From Brasenia schreberi (taxonomy: Eukaryota > Streptophyta > Magnoliopsida > Nymphaeales > Cabombaceae), in NCBI GenBank assembly GCA_036023115.1, contig JAYKKT010000079.1, forward strand, positions 10,407,501 through 10,471,500: a stretch of 64,000 nt of DNA, read 5' to 3'. The translations under genes and the position numbers were made by a program. Shown here piece after piece: positions 53,190-63,711 of the stretch. Position 1 is the stretch's first letter, and each line of letters begins with the position of its first letter. The notes under the pieces are model-generated. The model did not search any database, was not told the origin of the DNA, and was given only the letters and a program-made list of their open reading frames with translations.

Positions 53190-53490
53190 CAACATCTTAA
53201 CTCAGCCTTCCTGGCTGATCATATCAAGCAACATCTTTGGCTGCAATATACACTTAGCCTTCCTGGCTAATCATCTCAAGCAGCATCTCTGGCTGCAACA
53301 TCAACTCAATCATCCTGGCTGATCATCTCAAGCAGCATCTCTGGCTGCAATATAAACTTAGCTTTCATGGCTAATCATCTTAAGCAGCATCTCTGGCTGC
53401 AACATCAACTCAACCATCCTGACTGATTATCTCAAGCAGCATCTCTGGCTGCAACATCAACTCAACCCTCCTGGCTGATCATCTTCATGA
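53190..53490. repeat. 60-bp tandem array, about five units
   Basis: Units of the form ctggctgatcatctcaagca / gcatctctggctgcaacatc / aactcaaccatc, alternating between two slightly different versions (aacatcaactca and aatataaactta). This gives a 120-bp higher-order pattern in part of the array. Confidence 0.85.
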
Positions 53491-53897
53491 CTTTCTTCGT
53501 CACATGTGCACTAGTAATTTCTTCAAGGCTTCTGTAAAACAACTTGAACAATTAAGAACACATGGGTAACACCCGACCCTTCTATGGGTGTCGGTTGCTC
53601 CCTCTCTCTTTCTTCTTCTCTATAAAGTGATTCGGTCGCTACACTTAAAAGTCATGTTTCTTCTACTCGAGAAAACTGATCTTTTGTGATTGGAGGTACT
53701 ATTCCACCATACGCACTTCACATGGCTTTTCTTGCGCCCCTTCACATGGTGGCTGCAGCCGGTGTGTTGGTTTAGTGTCCTCTCTCTACCACTCAAATAC
53801 AGACATCTGCTTATACTAGTTGGTCTGCGCCCCTTCACATGGTGACTGCAGCCGCTTTTCCATCCCTCCTGGTTGTTTACTTCAGCAACCCAAGGTC

Positions 53898-54460
53898 TTA
53901 ACTTTCATGATTCTTGGTGATCCTGCCACATTCTATATCAACAAATTCCTCAGGCCTCTTCAATGGAAAATCCCTAAAGTCATTGCTTGTTTTATTCATA
54001 TCCTTTTCTGCAGCCAGACCATTCACTAAATGGCCAACAGTATTAGCATCACTTGTCATCCTTGTACTTCCACCTTTTGGTGTTTCATCTTTAGGGTTCT
54101 GTGGATAATGATTTTCCAAATGCCCTTCATGCTTCAGCTTCTCCAAACCCTCTCAAAGTAATACAGAATGATCTCCAGATATAGCATCAGACTTATTTGC
54201 AACCTCCACAGTGTTGCTTATAAAGCCAGATGGCATATTCAAGTTCTGTAAGGAAGAAGATATCATCTTAGTTTTACTGAGTTTAGCATCAGAAGTACCG
54301 TTCACATGCTTCTGAACTTGTTGCTTTCCTTGGCTTTGTTCTGTTATGATAAGCAATACCCATCATTGGAAAAACTCCCGTAGCCTTCTTCATCCAACTT
54401 GCCGTTTTCCATCATGTTAGAAGCATTATGCCGTTTTCTATCAATCGTACAACTCTGATA
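53898..54460 (-). pseudogene. Captured coding-like fragment inside element T
   Basis: On the - strand, consecutive open stretches read RKRHNASNMMENGKLDEEGY, GKQQVQKHVNGTSDAKLSKT, SSSLQNLNMPSGFISNTVEV and LEKLKHEGHLENHYPQNPKD, then EKDMNKTSNDFRDFPLKRPE. They are separated by a few breaks. The hydrophilic, Ser/Lys-rich composition resembles a disordered part of a plant nuclear protein, not gag or pol. I do not recognise the source gene, and the reading may be coincidental. Confidence 0.4.
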
Positions 54461-54463
54461 CCT

Positions 54464-54769
54464 TGTTGAAATTACCGAGAAATGCAATGGATAATAAACA
54501 ATAGAATATATTGATAAAAGAGGAAGAGTAATAATGGAGATCGGAGGAGGGGGTAATCCCAACAACCTTAAACCCTAATACAACCTCTCAGACCTTATAT
54601 AAGGAGTTGTAAAATATAAAATGACCAAAATACCCCTAGTACAGAAAATTACCAAAATGTCCTTACGACTTCGGACAATTACAATAATACCTAAAACATC
54701 AAATTTATTGTTCTAAGACATCAACCTTACTAAAACTAACTTTAAACTCATATTCTTCAATCTTCAACA
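54464..54769 (-). repeat. Element T 5' LTR (right)
   Basis: Pairs with 52722-53071. Directly left of it the - strand primer site is visible as ctctgatacct on the + strand. Confidence 0.85.
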
Positions 54770-55773
54770 CTTTTGGAGAACCTTAGAAAAAAGAGGTATC
54801 CCATTGACATACATTAACCTTATAAGAGACATGTACGATGGTGCAAAATTATGTGTGAAGACTCATGAAGGAATGACAAACTTCTTTGAAGTTAATATTG
54901 GGTTACATCAAGGATTAACTTTAAGTCCATACTTATTTATAATGGTGATTGATGAGTTAACAAAACATATTCAAGATGAAGTACCTTGGTGTATGTTATT
55001 TGCAGACGACATTATGTTAGTGGAGGAGTCTAAGAAAAAAGTTAATAGAAAATTGAAACTATGGAGAGAAACATTAAAAAGCAAAGACTTCCGACTTAGT
55101 AGAACAAAAACAAAAGATATGGAATGTAAGTTTGATCATTTGGTTATTTCAGAGGACATAGAAATTAAAATTAGCACACATTGCATCCTCCAAAAGGAAA
55201 GTTTTAAATACCTAGGGTCAATTTTTTACAGTGTAAAGGAAGAATTAATGGAAATGTTACGCATATAATTAATGCTGGTTGGTTAAAATGGAGAGGAGCA
55301 TTAGGTATTTCTTTGTGATAAGAAGATATCATTAAAGTTAAAAGGTAAATATTATAGAGCAACAATTAGACCTGCCATGTTTCATGGTTATGAGTGTTGA
55401 GCAATTAATCATTAACATGAACAAAAGATGTGTGACATAAATGAAGATGTTGAAATGGATGAGTGGTCATACAAGAAAAGACCGTATACATAATGAGGTT
55501 ATTAGAAATAAATTAAGAGTGACACCAATAGATGATAAAATGAGAGAATATTGTTTAAGATGGTTTGGACATATAGAAAGGAGATCAAAAGAAGAACCTG
55601 CAAGAAGGTATGAAAAACTAAATTTGGAAAGTATTAAAAGAGGTAGAGGACGACCACAAAAGTGGTTGAAAGAAACAATAAAGAATGATCTAGCTTATTG
55701 TGAGTTAACTGCTAACATGACACATGATAGGGCTATGTGGAAACAAAGAATCCATGTAGCCGACCCTGTCTAG
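54770..55773 (+). pseudogene. LINE D RT, catalytic and C-terminal part
   Basis: Resumes at [10 protein letters not shown] and has an open 154-codon stretch (54804-55268) with [20 protein letters not shown] and LFADDIMLVEESK. A frameshift near 55260 and stops to 55440 follow. The final open stretch (55441-55773) reads [21 protein letters not shown], [20 protein letters not shown] and ends HVADPV. The tail is ttgtcgttgttg. Confidence 0.82.
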
Positions 55774-55800
55774 TATGGGAAAAGGTTTAGTTGTCGTTGT

Positions 55801-56367
55801 TGTATTTGATAAAATCCCTGACTTTCGACCACTATGTGTGATATTTGAAACAGAGTTGTTTCTAGGAGAAAATGAGACCAAAAGCTAAGCTAGGATAACA
55901 ATAACATATTCATAAAGTAGACAATTGTGCTTTAGAAATTTCACATATATCCAAGGCATGATTTATTATGTAATTTGGTACATAGCCTCATGTACTACAT
56001 TTGTAATTAGTACATGAGTTGTCTGCCTCCTATGCTATGCGTAACATGGTAAGTGGTTATATGGAGAAATTTGTAAGCATGGTTGTGGAATATACGAACC
56101 ACCTTGGATACTTCAGTAAAGTTTTCGTTTCAGTAATAATGACTAACACTTCTTATGCTTTGGAATTTTACTATTTCATAAGATTTTCCTAAGAAGGTTT
56201 GGTTAAGATTAAGGCTAACAATTCGACATTCCCAACTTTTGTAATTTCAATTGGATTTCAAAGTCTAGCAAACATCTTGGAACCAAATCAAGTCAATATT
56301 TGTGCTCGAATTTTTCTTTGCAAGAATTCTGAACATATTTTCATGTGACTATCACTAAAAATGTAAA
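55801..56367 (+). other. Non-LINE sequence carried between LINE D and the mini-LINE
   Basis: AT-rich and without coding similarity. It lies inside the LINE D TSD pair. Likely donor-site flanking DNA. Confidence 0.55.
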
Positions 56368-56570
56368 ACTCTGCCCATGTAAGGGATCACCCTTGCATGG
56401 CCGGTCCCAAGCCTGGATAAAGGAGGAGGGTTACGTTAGGCTTCCGACAACCAACGTAAAACTTTATTGGATTTATTTACTATGGATTCTACAAATTATG
56501 ATAGGGCTATGTGGAAACAAAGAATCCATGTAGCCGACCCCATATAGTATGGGAAAAGGCTTAGTTGTTG
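56368..56570 (+). mobile_element. Mini-LINE: LINE leader fused to LINE 3' end
   Basis: The first about 125 bp match the LINE B leader (ctgcccatgtaagggatcac ... gtaaaactt). At about 56500 it jumps to the last 70 bp of the LINE (gatagggctatgtggaaac ... aaaaggcttagttgttg). All coding sequence is deleted. It has the form of a short non-autonomous derivative that could use the proteins of full-length copies. Confidence 0.75.
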
Positions 56571-56585
56571 TATTATAGTCAAGAG
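56571..56585. repeat. LINE D TSD, right
   Basis: tattatagtcaagag. G2 gag resumes, first with a small local duplication (ctttattta and the near-TSD repeated once at 56586-56630). Confidence 0.85.
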
Positions 56586-57429
56586 CTTTATTTATTTGTG
56601 CCAGAGTATTATAGGCAAGAGCTTTATTTATGCCTACAAAATATGAGACACGGAGGAATGCCCGTAGAGGATTATATTAAAGACTTTGAAATGCTCAAAT
56701 TGAGGTGTGAACTATAGGAGCCTAAAGAACAATCCATAGCCCAATTCATCGGTGGTCTAAATCGAGACATAGCTAATGCTATAGAGCTCGAGTTCTTTGT
56801 GAGTTTGAAAGATGTCTTCAAGCTTGCTATGAAGATTAAACGATAAATTAAGAGAGGTACAAACAAAAGCCGTACAAACTTGACAAAGGGAGAAACTTCC
56901 AACATCTTAAGGGACACGATGCGAAAAGGCAATGATAGGCCTACAACAATCCTATCAACTCAAGCGATAAAAGAGCATGATAAAAATCCTGACATTCAAT
57001 CTCCTTCTTCAAGGATCAAAGACATCAAATGCTTTAAATGCTTGGGAAGAGAACACATTACCTCACAATGTCCCATTAAAATTGTGATGGTCATCAAAGG
57101 CACGAAAGAAGAAATTTAGACTTGAGAGTGAAAGTGAACTAGAGATAAATTTGGAAGAAATAGAAGGTGCAAATGAGGGTGAATTGTTGATAATGCGCAA
57201 AATTCTTCAAGCAAAGGCTACAACCAATCTGGATCAAAGGAAAACTATCTTCCACTCTCGCTGTATTGTTCATGGAAATATTTGCTCACTTATTGTGGAT
57301 GGAGGGAGTTGCACGAATGCCGTATTTACAAAATTGGTATCTAAACTTCAACTTTTCAAAATACCTCACCCTAAACCATATAAGTTGCAATGGTTGGACA
57401 ACAAAGGAGAGCTCATGGTAACTCACTAG
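56586..57429 (+). pseudogene. G2 gag C-terminus, zinc knuckle and protease
   Basis: Reads LQNMRHGGMPVEDYIKDFEM, EQSIAQFIGGLNRDIANAIE and LKDVFKLAMKIKR, then the zinc knuckle IKCFKCLGREHITSQCP (complete C-x2-C-x4-H-x4-C) near 57030-57075. A frameshift follows. The next open stretch has RCIVHGNICSLIVDGGSCTN, the protease site (D-G-G here, usual D-S-G-S/T). A stop occurs at 57427. Confidence 0.82.
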
Positions 57430-58260
57430 GTTTCAATCCTCTTTTCTATTGGTAGATTATATAAGGATGAGGTAATTTGTGATGTTATTCCCATAGAGGG
57501 ATGTCATTTATTGTTAGGTCGTCCTTGGCAATTTGATAGGCATACTATACATGATGGATTTCGTAATACCTATACATTTATCAAGGATGGAAAAAGAATT
57601 ACATGAACTCATTTAGCTTCTGATCAACCACCCAAAGGAGTTCCTATTCAGCCAACTGAAACTAAGGAGAGTCAATTTGTTTCCCACCAATTGCAGAAAT
57701 AACACTTTAACTCAAAATGATATATACGTGAATCTATGAGCCCACTTGTTGTTCCTGCCCAACTAGTACCGAAAAAGGATGGTTCCATGAGATTATGTAC
57801 AAATAATGACTCCTTGAATAAAATAATCATTAAGTACAATTATCCCATACCTAAACTTGATGATTTACTAGATAAATTACATGGTGCTAAGTTATTTTCT
57901 AAGATAGATATGAAAAGTGGATACCATTAGATTTGTATCCGAGAGGGAGATGAATGGAAGACAACATTCAAAACTAAATTCGGGTTGTACAAGTGGCTAG
58001 TGATGCCATTTGCCTCATAAATGCGCCCAACACCTTCTTGATGAACCATATCTTGAGGCCTCTCATTGGTAAGTGTATTGTTGTATATTTTGATGATATA
58101 TTGATATATAGTGCTACCATTGATCTTCATTTGCAACATATAAAGGTCGTGTTAGATTGATTGAGAGAAAACAAGTTGTTGCAAATTTAAAGAGTGTAGA
58201 TTTTGCATAGACTGAGTAGAATTTTTGAGTTTCATTATCTCTCAAAATGTGTGGAAGTTT
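57430..58260 (+). pseudogene. G2 reverse transcriptase, truncated
   Basis: LLLGRPWQFDR (57510) precedes RT. At 57736-57930 an open stretch reads [40 protein letters not shown] and KIDMKSGYH (A box). Then IREGDEWKTTFKTKFGLYKW and LVMPFA, and after a frameshift [20 protein letters not shown] (catalytic F-D-D, near 58080-58120). Shortly after 58200 the reading is lost. RNase H and the integrase core are absent. Confidence 0.82.
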
Positions 58261-58564
58261 TGTCATTGCAATAGAGATTGAAGCTCCAAGAGCAGTCCCA
58301 CCATTTTTAGTACATAGTACCTAATGTAGAATAATTTTACTTGATGAGTCATAGTTTCTTCTAGTCTAGCTATAGTAGATATTTGCTTATGTCTTGTAGT
58401 TAAGTGTACTAGGTCAAGTCATGCAAGTGCCTTGGTAGAAAAACTTTATAACGAATAGTGGTGAGATCTTTTTGCAAGCAATTGATAGGAGATCACCTTG
58501 GCATGAAAATTTAAGATCACCAACTACTAGATTTGAGGACAAATCCTTACCAACCTGGAGAGTA
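58261..58564 (+). other. G2 3' internal region
   Basis: Non-coding apart from the extreme polyprotein end (FEDKSLPTW-like, 58530-58560) just before the LTR. The deletion of integrase lies between here and 58200. Confidence 0.6.
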
Positions 58565-59142
58565 TGATAGGAATCTAAGAGTGTGCATAGACAAGTTAAA
58601 CATGAAGAGGACATCAAAGATAAATCTTACTCGAACGGTTATGAGTCAAGAGTCGGTTAAAGGACCTATGACCTGATCTGGGGCTAGGGCTCAGTAATTC
58701 CAGATTTAGTGGATCTGTTTTGATGCTTAAGTAGATCCATTAAGATTTGTATTAAGGTCTAGGATGCCTGTTTTGAACTTTAAAATGCACTCATTTCACC
58801 TTTTTGTTTTATTGATTAAGTGGGAATTGGACTATTTAGTCATGATTATGTTGTAAAAAGTGACATTTATTTGATTGACTAGGTTGGGAGGCCTGTTTTC
58901 AGCATAAATATCCATTTTTTAAATGAAAAGGCACTTGTTTGAATTGCATCAAAGGAAGTTACGAATTTCTTCTTCTCTTATCTGGGCCTTCAAGGTTCAG
59001 TGGTGAGTTTCTGACCTCTTCTCCTTATCAATAATCTTTGTTGTGGCAGATTTGAAGCTGGTTAGTATTTTCCCTCTATTTCTTACTCCTCATCAAACCT
59101 ATTTCCTGAGGAATCTCGTTTCAAGGTGAAGCAAGCACAACA
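58565..59142 (+). repeat. G2 3' LTR
   Basis: See 50925-51514. Ends CAAGCACAACA. Confidence 0.88.
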
Positions 59143-59147
59143 TTAAC
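59143..59147. repeat. G2 TSD, right (ttaac)
   Basis: Identical to 50920-50924. Confidence 0.85.
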
Positions 59148-61040
59148 TACATTTCCTTATTGAATCAGTAGAAGATTCACAATTTCCACATTCTTCCTAT
59201 TCAAAATTATTTATGGTAATGTTGTAGAAATCATACCGTATCGTACAATAGAATAAATATATCATGCATATTGGTAAACAAGCGATACAATCTAAGTGCA
59301 TGTATCACACTCAATGATTTATTGGGCTGTATTGGCTTTATCGTGTATATCAGTGCCATATTGGTGTTATCATACTGCGTTCAATGGTTTAGCTTGCGTT
59401 CAATGGTTTAGCTTCTAATCATTTTATGGTCTTGATTGATTGAGTTGATGTTATATATGATGCTTTGGTGTAATTGGTTGTGTTGTCTTACACTTTGTTT
59501 TTTTTCATTAATTTAATTTTTTGTCTTTTAGATTTTTTTGACTTTTCTCAAATCAAATAAAATAGTTACACACTGCATCATATGATATGGTGCGTTTGTT
59601 GCATGTAGGTACCGGTTTGATGGGTCTAGTATATTTTTTATGTCACTCATTTGTGGGTACCGCTTGGTATATGAAAACACTTAAACATGCCTTTGCTGAG
59701 AGAAACAATTCGATTGAATCACTATGATTTCTCTATCTGAATAAAAATTAGAATTAACTGAAGCACTCAACAAGCTTCATCTATGATATCCATCCTATGC
59801 ATTTTGAATAAAAATTTACGTATTCAACTTAAACATGTTATACATATAAGAAATAGTAATTTCTGGACAGGAAAACCCAAAGTGGGTCCATTTCTTTGAG
59901 TTGTGTGCCAATTTTGTCACACCCACACTAGTTATGACCACGATGCCACCCAAGTCGATGCTACATGGACACACCACATGCGGGTCTAAACATAAATGAT
60001 AGTCACAGACAAGCATAGCCAACTACTCAAATTAAATATATACGCAATGGTAACTGAAAATCAATAACGTTCAATAAGGTTTTGGGCCCACCAACATAAT
60101 CCCCGAACTACAACTATCAACATCATAATCTATGTTAGCTCTCTATTAGCTCATACTATTGCAATCTCAATTTTCGGATAACAACTACTTGGCACCTTGC
60201 ACCCTGGATATACTAGTCCTAAGGTAAACGGTAAAATAATAGGATGAGTACTAATCCATTAGAAAAGTTATATATCTCTTTGTAGAAATCATAGTGAAAG
60301 TATGTATATTTCACAAATATTTTATAGGCAAATAAATATTTATATTTCTATCATGCTTTTTATGCACTCCCACACACCACACATACATTATCAATTACGA
60401 TATTTTTAACTCCATATTATGTCTACCCAAAGATCGCATGAGTTATCCAACCCTCCCTCATGTGAGGTTGGTCTACTCCATTTATGACAATCAAATCATG
60501 TTAACTCTCATGGTAGAGTGCTCAAGAGTCGCTCCAAACTAGAATGCCTATGGGACTTACAAGTCTTCAGAGACCCCACACATAAACCACACAACTATCG
60601 CTCATGGATTTCTAAATATCCATTCTCAATTATCTAATCCACATATCCAAATCCATATTCACATGACATGTATGTCAAATCACACTTTTCCATGCATATC
60701 AAAACATGCTTATAAATGAGAATATTTCAAGTACTAATCAAATAATTTATAATTTAAATATCATTTAAGAAACATCAATAAAAAAATTAACGATCGTGCA
60801 TATTTAAATCCATTCAAAATATAAAAATCACTTTTAATATGGTTCTATTAAAAAATGTATACCCCCTACCTAAAAGCGTACCAAGATCCTATTACTGTTG
60901 GTCAACTCTTATCTTCACCAAATCCTTTGATTTTATATGTAGGTATTTTCAAAATAATAATAATATTAAAATTTATTTAATTACAAGTCCAATGCAATAA
61001 GCTAGATCAAAATAAGACACTAAATGGTCCTAGTAGAAAA
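59148..61040. other. Unassigned AT-rich intron sequence
   Basis: No coding similarity. A 17-19 bp direct duplication (gcgttcaatggtttagctt) occurs at 59388-59425. Tatcgt/tatcat-rich stretches at 59225-59370 recall the hAT subterminal regions. A ttgtcacaccc motif near 59913 is like the start of some plant LTRs but has no visible partner. Confidence 0.4.
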
Positions 61041-61714
61041 AAAGAAAGAGGTTCTTTGGAGAAAAAAACAGGCAATCCATTTAGAGCAAAAAAGAAAGAC
61101 CTTCACATGATATTTATTGATCTAGAAAAAGCTTATGATAGGGTACCGAGGGAGTTTTTTTGGAGAACCTTGTAAAAAAGAGGTATCCCATTGACATACA
61201 TAAATCTTATAAGAGACATGTATGATGGTGTAAAAACTTGTGTGAGGACTCACGAAGAAATGACAGACTTCATTGAAGTTAATATTGGGTTACATCAAAT
61301 ATCAACTTTAAGTCCATACTTATTTATAATGGTGATTGATGAGTTAATAAAACATATTCAACATAAAGTACCTTGGTGTATGTTATTTGCAGATGACATT
61401 GTGTTAGTGGAGGAGTCTAAGTAAAAAGTTAATAGAAAATTGGAACTATGGAGAGAAACATTAGAAAGTAAAGGCTTTCGACTTAGTAGAACAAATACAT
61501 AATATATGGAATGCAAGTTTGATCATTTTGTTACTTCAGAAGACATAGAAATTAAAATTGGCACACATTGCATCTCCCAAAAAGAAAGTTTTAAATACTT
61601 AGGGTCAATTTTTAAGAGTGATGGAAGAATTAATGAAGATGTTACGCATAAAATTAATGTTGGTTGGTTAAAATGGAGAGGAGCATTAGGTATTCTTTGT
61701 GATAAGAAGATATC
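61041..61714 (+). mobile_element. LINE E fragment (RT region)
   Basis: Begins with a scrambled join (ggttctttggagaa, then foreign bases, then tttagagcaaaaaagaaaga). It then runs through [52 protein letters not shown] and [20 protein letters not shown] to GILCDKK, where LINE F starts in opposite orientation. It has stops at 61173 and 61422 and lacks a tail. Confidence 0.82.
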
Positions 61715-63215
61715 AACAACAACTACAACAACTAAGCCTTTCCCCATACTAGACGGGGTCGGTTACATGGATTCTTTGTTTCCACAAATCCCTATTGTGT
61801 GCCATGTTAGCAGTTAACAACCAATAAGCTAGATCATTATTTATTGTTTCTTTCCAACACTTTTGTGGTCGTCCTCTACCTCTTTTAATACTTTCCAAAT
61901 TTAGTTTTCCTAACCTTCTTACAGGTTCTTTTGATCTTCTTTCTATATGTCCAAACCACCTTAAACGATGTTCTCTCATTTTATCCTCTATTGGTGCCAC
62001 TCCTAATTTGTTTCTAATAACCTCATTATGTATATGGTCTTTTCTTATATGACCACTCATCCTATCTCAACATCTTCATTTTTGTCACATACATCTTTTG
62101 TACATATTGATGATTAAGTGCCCAACACTCAGAACCATAAAACATGGCAGGCCTAATTGCTGCTCTATAATATTTAGCTTTTAATTTTAATGGTATCTTC
62201 TTATCACAAAGAATACCTGATGCTCCTCTCCATTTTAACCAACCATCATTAATTCTATGTGTAACATCTCCATTAATTCTTCCATCACTTTGAAAAATTG
62301 ACCCTAGGTATTTAAAACTTTCCTTTTGGGGAATGCAATGTGTGTCAATTTTAATTTCTATATCCTCTGAAGTAGCCAAATGATCAAACTTACATTCCAT
62401 ATATTATGTCTTTGTTCTACTAAGTCGGAGGCCTTTGCTTTCTAATGTTTCTCTCCATAGTTCCAATTTTCTATTAACTTTTTCCTTAGACTCCTCCACT
62501 AATACAATGTTATCTGCAAATAACATACACCAAGGTACTTCATCTTGAATATGTTTTGTTAACTCATCCATCACCATTATAAATAAGTATGGACTTAAAG
62601 TTGATCCTTGATGTAACCCAATATTAACTTCAAAGAAGTATGTCGTTCCTTCATGAGTTCTCACACATGTTTTTGCACCATCATACATGTCTCTTATAAG
62701 GTTAATATATGACAATGGGATACCTCATTTTTCCAAAGTTCTCCAAAGAACCTCCCTCGGTACCCTATCATAAGCTTTTTCTAGATCAATAAATATCATG
62801 TGAAGGTCTTTCTTTTTTGCTCTAAAATGTTCCATAAGACGTCTCAAAAGGTGAATCGCTTCAATAGTTTTCCTAACCTTCTTCCAGGTTCTTCTTTTGA
62901 TCTTCTTTCTATATGTCCAAACCACCTTAAACGATGTTCTCTCATTTTATCCTCTATTGGTGCCACTCCTAATTTGTTTCTAATAACCTCATTATGTATA
63001 TGGTCTTTTCTTATATGACCACTCATCCTATCTCAACATCTTCATTTTTGTCACAGACATCTTTTGTACATGTTGATGATTAACTGCCCAACACTCAGAA
63101 CCATAAAACATGGCAGGCCTAATTGTTGCTCTATAATATTTAGCTTTTAATTTTAATGGTATATTCTTATCACAAAGAATACCTAATGCTCCTCTCCATT
63201 TTAACCAACCAGCAT
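61715..63215 (-). mobile_element. LINE F/G: chimeric LINE copy
   Basis: On the - strand, 63215-62870 (G) covers [20 protein letters not shown] to [14 protein letters not shown], a C-terminal part. It then joins abruptly at 62867-62870 to [15 protein letters not shown] (F), a more N-terminal part, which runs on through the whole RT to the tail at 61715. Both are in the same orientation. The join has three to four shared bases (agt/agtt). A template jump during reverse transcription, or recombination, explains the order. Confidence 0.8.
61749..62868 (-). pseudogene. LINE F reverse transcriptase
   Basis: Frames in order: [20 protein letters not shown] with [11 protein letters not shown]; a stop; then [31 protein letters not shown] and LFADNIVLVEES (62715-62404; FADD is changed to FADN). 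Next is [20 protein letters not shown] to MKMLR (62400-62062) and [20 protein letters not shown] to HVTDPV (62060-61749). The Asp-to-Asn change in the catalytic box and a few breaks make it inactive. Confidence 0.82.
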
Positions 63216-63711
63216 TAATAACCATTTGAAGATGCTACTGCGCAGGGGATGTATGGTGACTATGGTCATGGTGGTGATGAATTCTATGGTGCAACTGAGA
63301 TGGAATAAGAGATGGCTGAAAAAGGGAGGAGAAGGTGAGGAAAGAAAAAAAATATAGGTTCTGGTGGTAGTAGTAGTGGTGTTGGCTCTTGTTCCATTGG
63401 AAGAGCTCCTAATGCCTACGAGGGGTACTAGAGGAGTGAAAGGAGGTAGTTACCCTAGTGGGATGACTTCATTTTTTTCCTCACGTACAACACTTGGAGC
63501 TCAGCCAGGCATTAGATCAGCTATGGCTTCAAAGGAGGTAATTGAAAAAGTAGATTTAAAGTGTGCTGAATTTTTTTATGAAAATTGCCTCCCTTTCAAT
63601 GTTGCAAACTCATTTTCTTTTAAAAGTATGGTGGATGCTATTGCCAGTGTGGGATCGGGATATAACTACTTATCATGCTTTGAGGGGTACATTATTGTAG
63701 AAATGGGTTGA
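63216..63711 (+). pseudogene. hAT-family transposase fragment (DUF659)
   Basis: Begins EDATAQGMYGDYGHGGDEFY-like (63228-63300), then a Gly/Ser-rich stretch. The open frame 63364-63711 reads TRGVKGGSYPSGM, TTLGAQPGIRSAMASKEVIE and KVDLKCAEFFYENCLPFNVA, NSFSFKSMVDAIASVGSGY. These are the linker and the DUF659 start of plant hAT transposases. It stops at 63709. Related to the pseudogene at 21071-23230 but a separate copy. LINE F/G is inserted just upstream. Confidence 0.75.

Larger units (their letters stand above)
52722..54769 (-). mobile_element. Copia-like non-autonomous element T with captured sequence
   Basis: 2048 bp. LTRs of 350 and 306 bp (TGTTGGAATT/TGTTGAAATT ... TTCAACA) flank a 1.39-kb interior. 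On the - strand, a primer site aggtatcagag abuts the right LTR and a polypurine tract cttgagggggg abuts the left one, giving copia polarity on the - strand. The interior has no gag or pol, but a 60-bp tandem array and open stretches unlike retroelement proteins. The flanking LINE sequence shows a ctttg / ctttt TSD (one mismatch). Confidence 0.8.
52172..56570 (+). mobile_element. LINE D insertion: 5'-truncated LINE plus transduced tail
   Basis: Between 15-bp TSDs lie, in order: a 5'-truncated LINE from the RT N-terminal region (52172) to its tail (55800), split by copia-like element T; about 565 bp of other sequence; and a 203-bp mini-LINE made of the LINE leader joined to the LINE 3' end (56368-56570). 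A single TSD pair encloses everything, so LINE plus downstream sequence most likely inserted together. Confidence 0.78.
50925..59142 (+). mobile_element. Gypsy element G2 with nested insertions
   Basis: Ty3/gypsy element with perfect ttaac TSDs and two LTRs (590 and 578 bp). The internal part on the + strand has gag, zinc knuckle, protease and RT. RNase H and most of integrase are missing, so it is non-autonomous. LINE D with its extra tail (52172-56570) interrupts gag, and a small copia-like element (52722-54769) interrupts LINE D. Without insertions it is about 3.8 kb. Confidence 0.88.

Noticed and set aside
53898..54356. A free-standing host gene inside element T
   Set aside because: It lies between paired LTRs with primer site and polypurine tract, so it is part of the retroelement cargo. 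Several breaks are present.
59880..60960. A possible LTR beginning near ttgtcacaccc
   Set aside because: Only the start resembles plant LTRs. No matching end, TSD or second copy was found.
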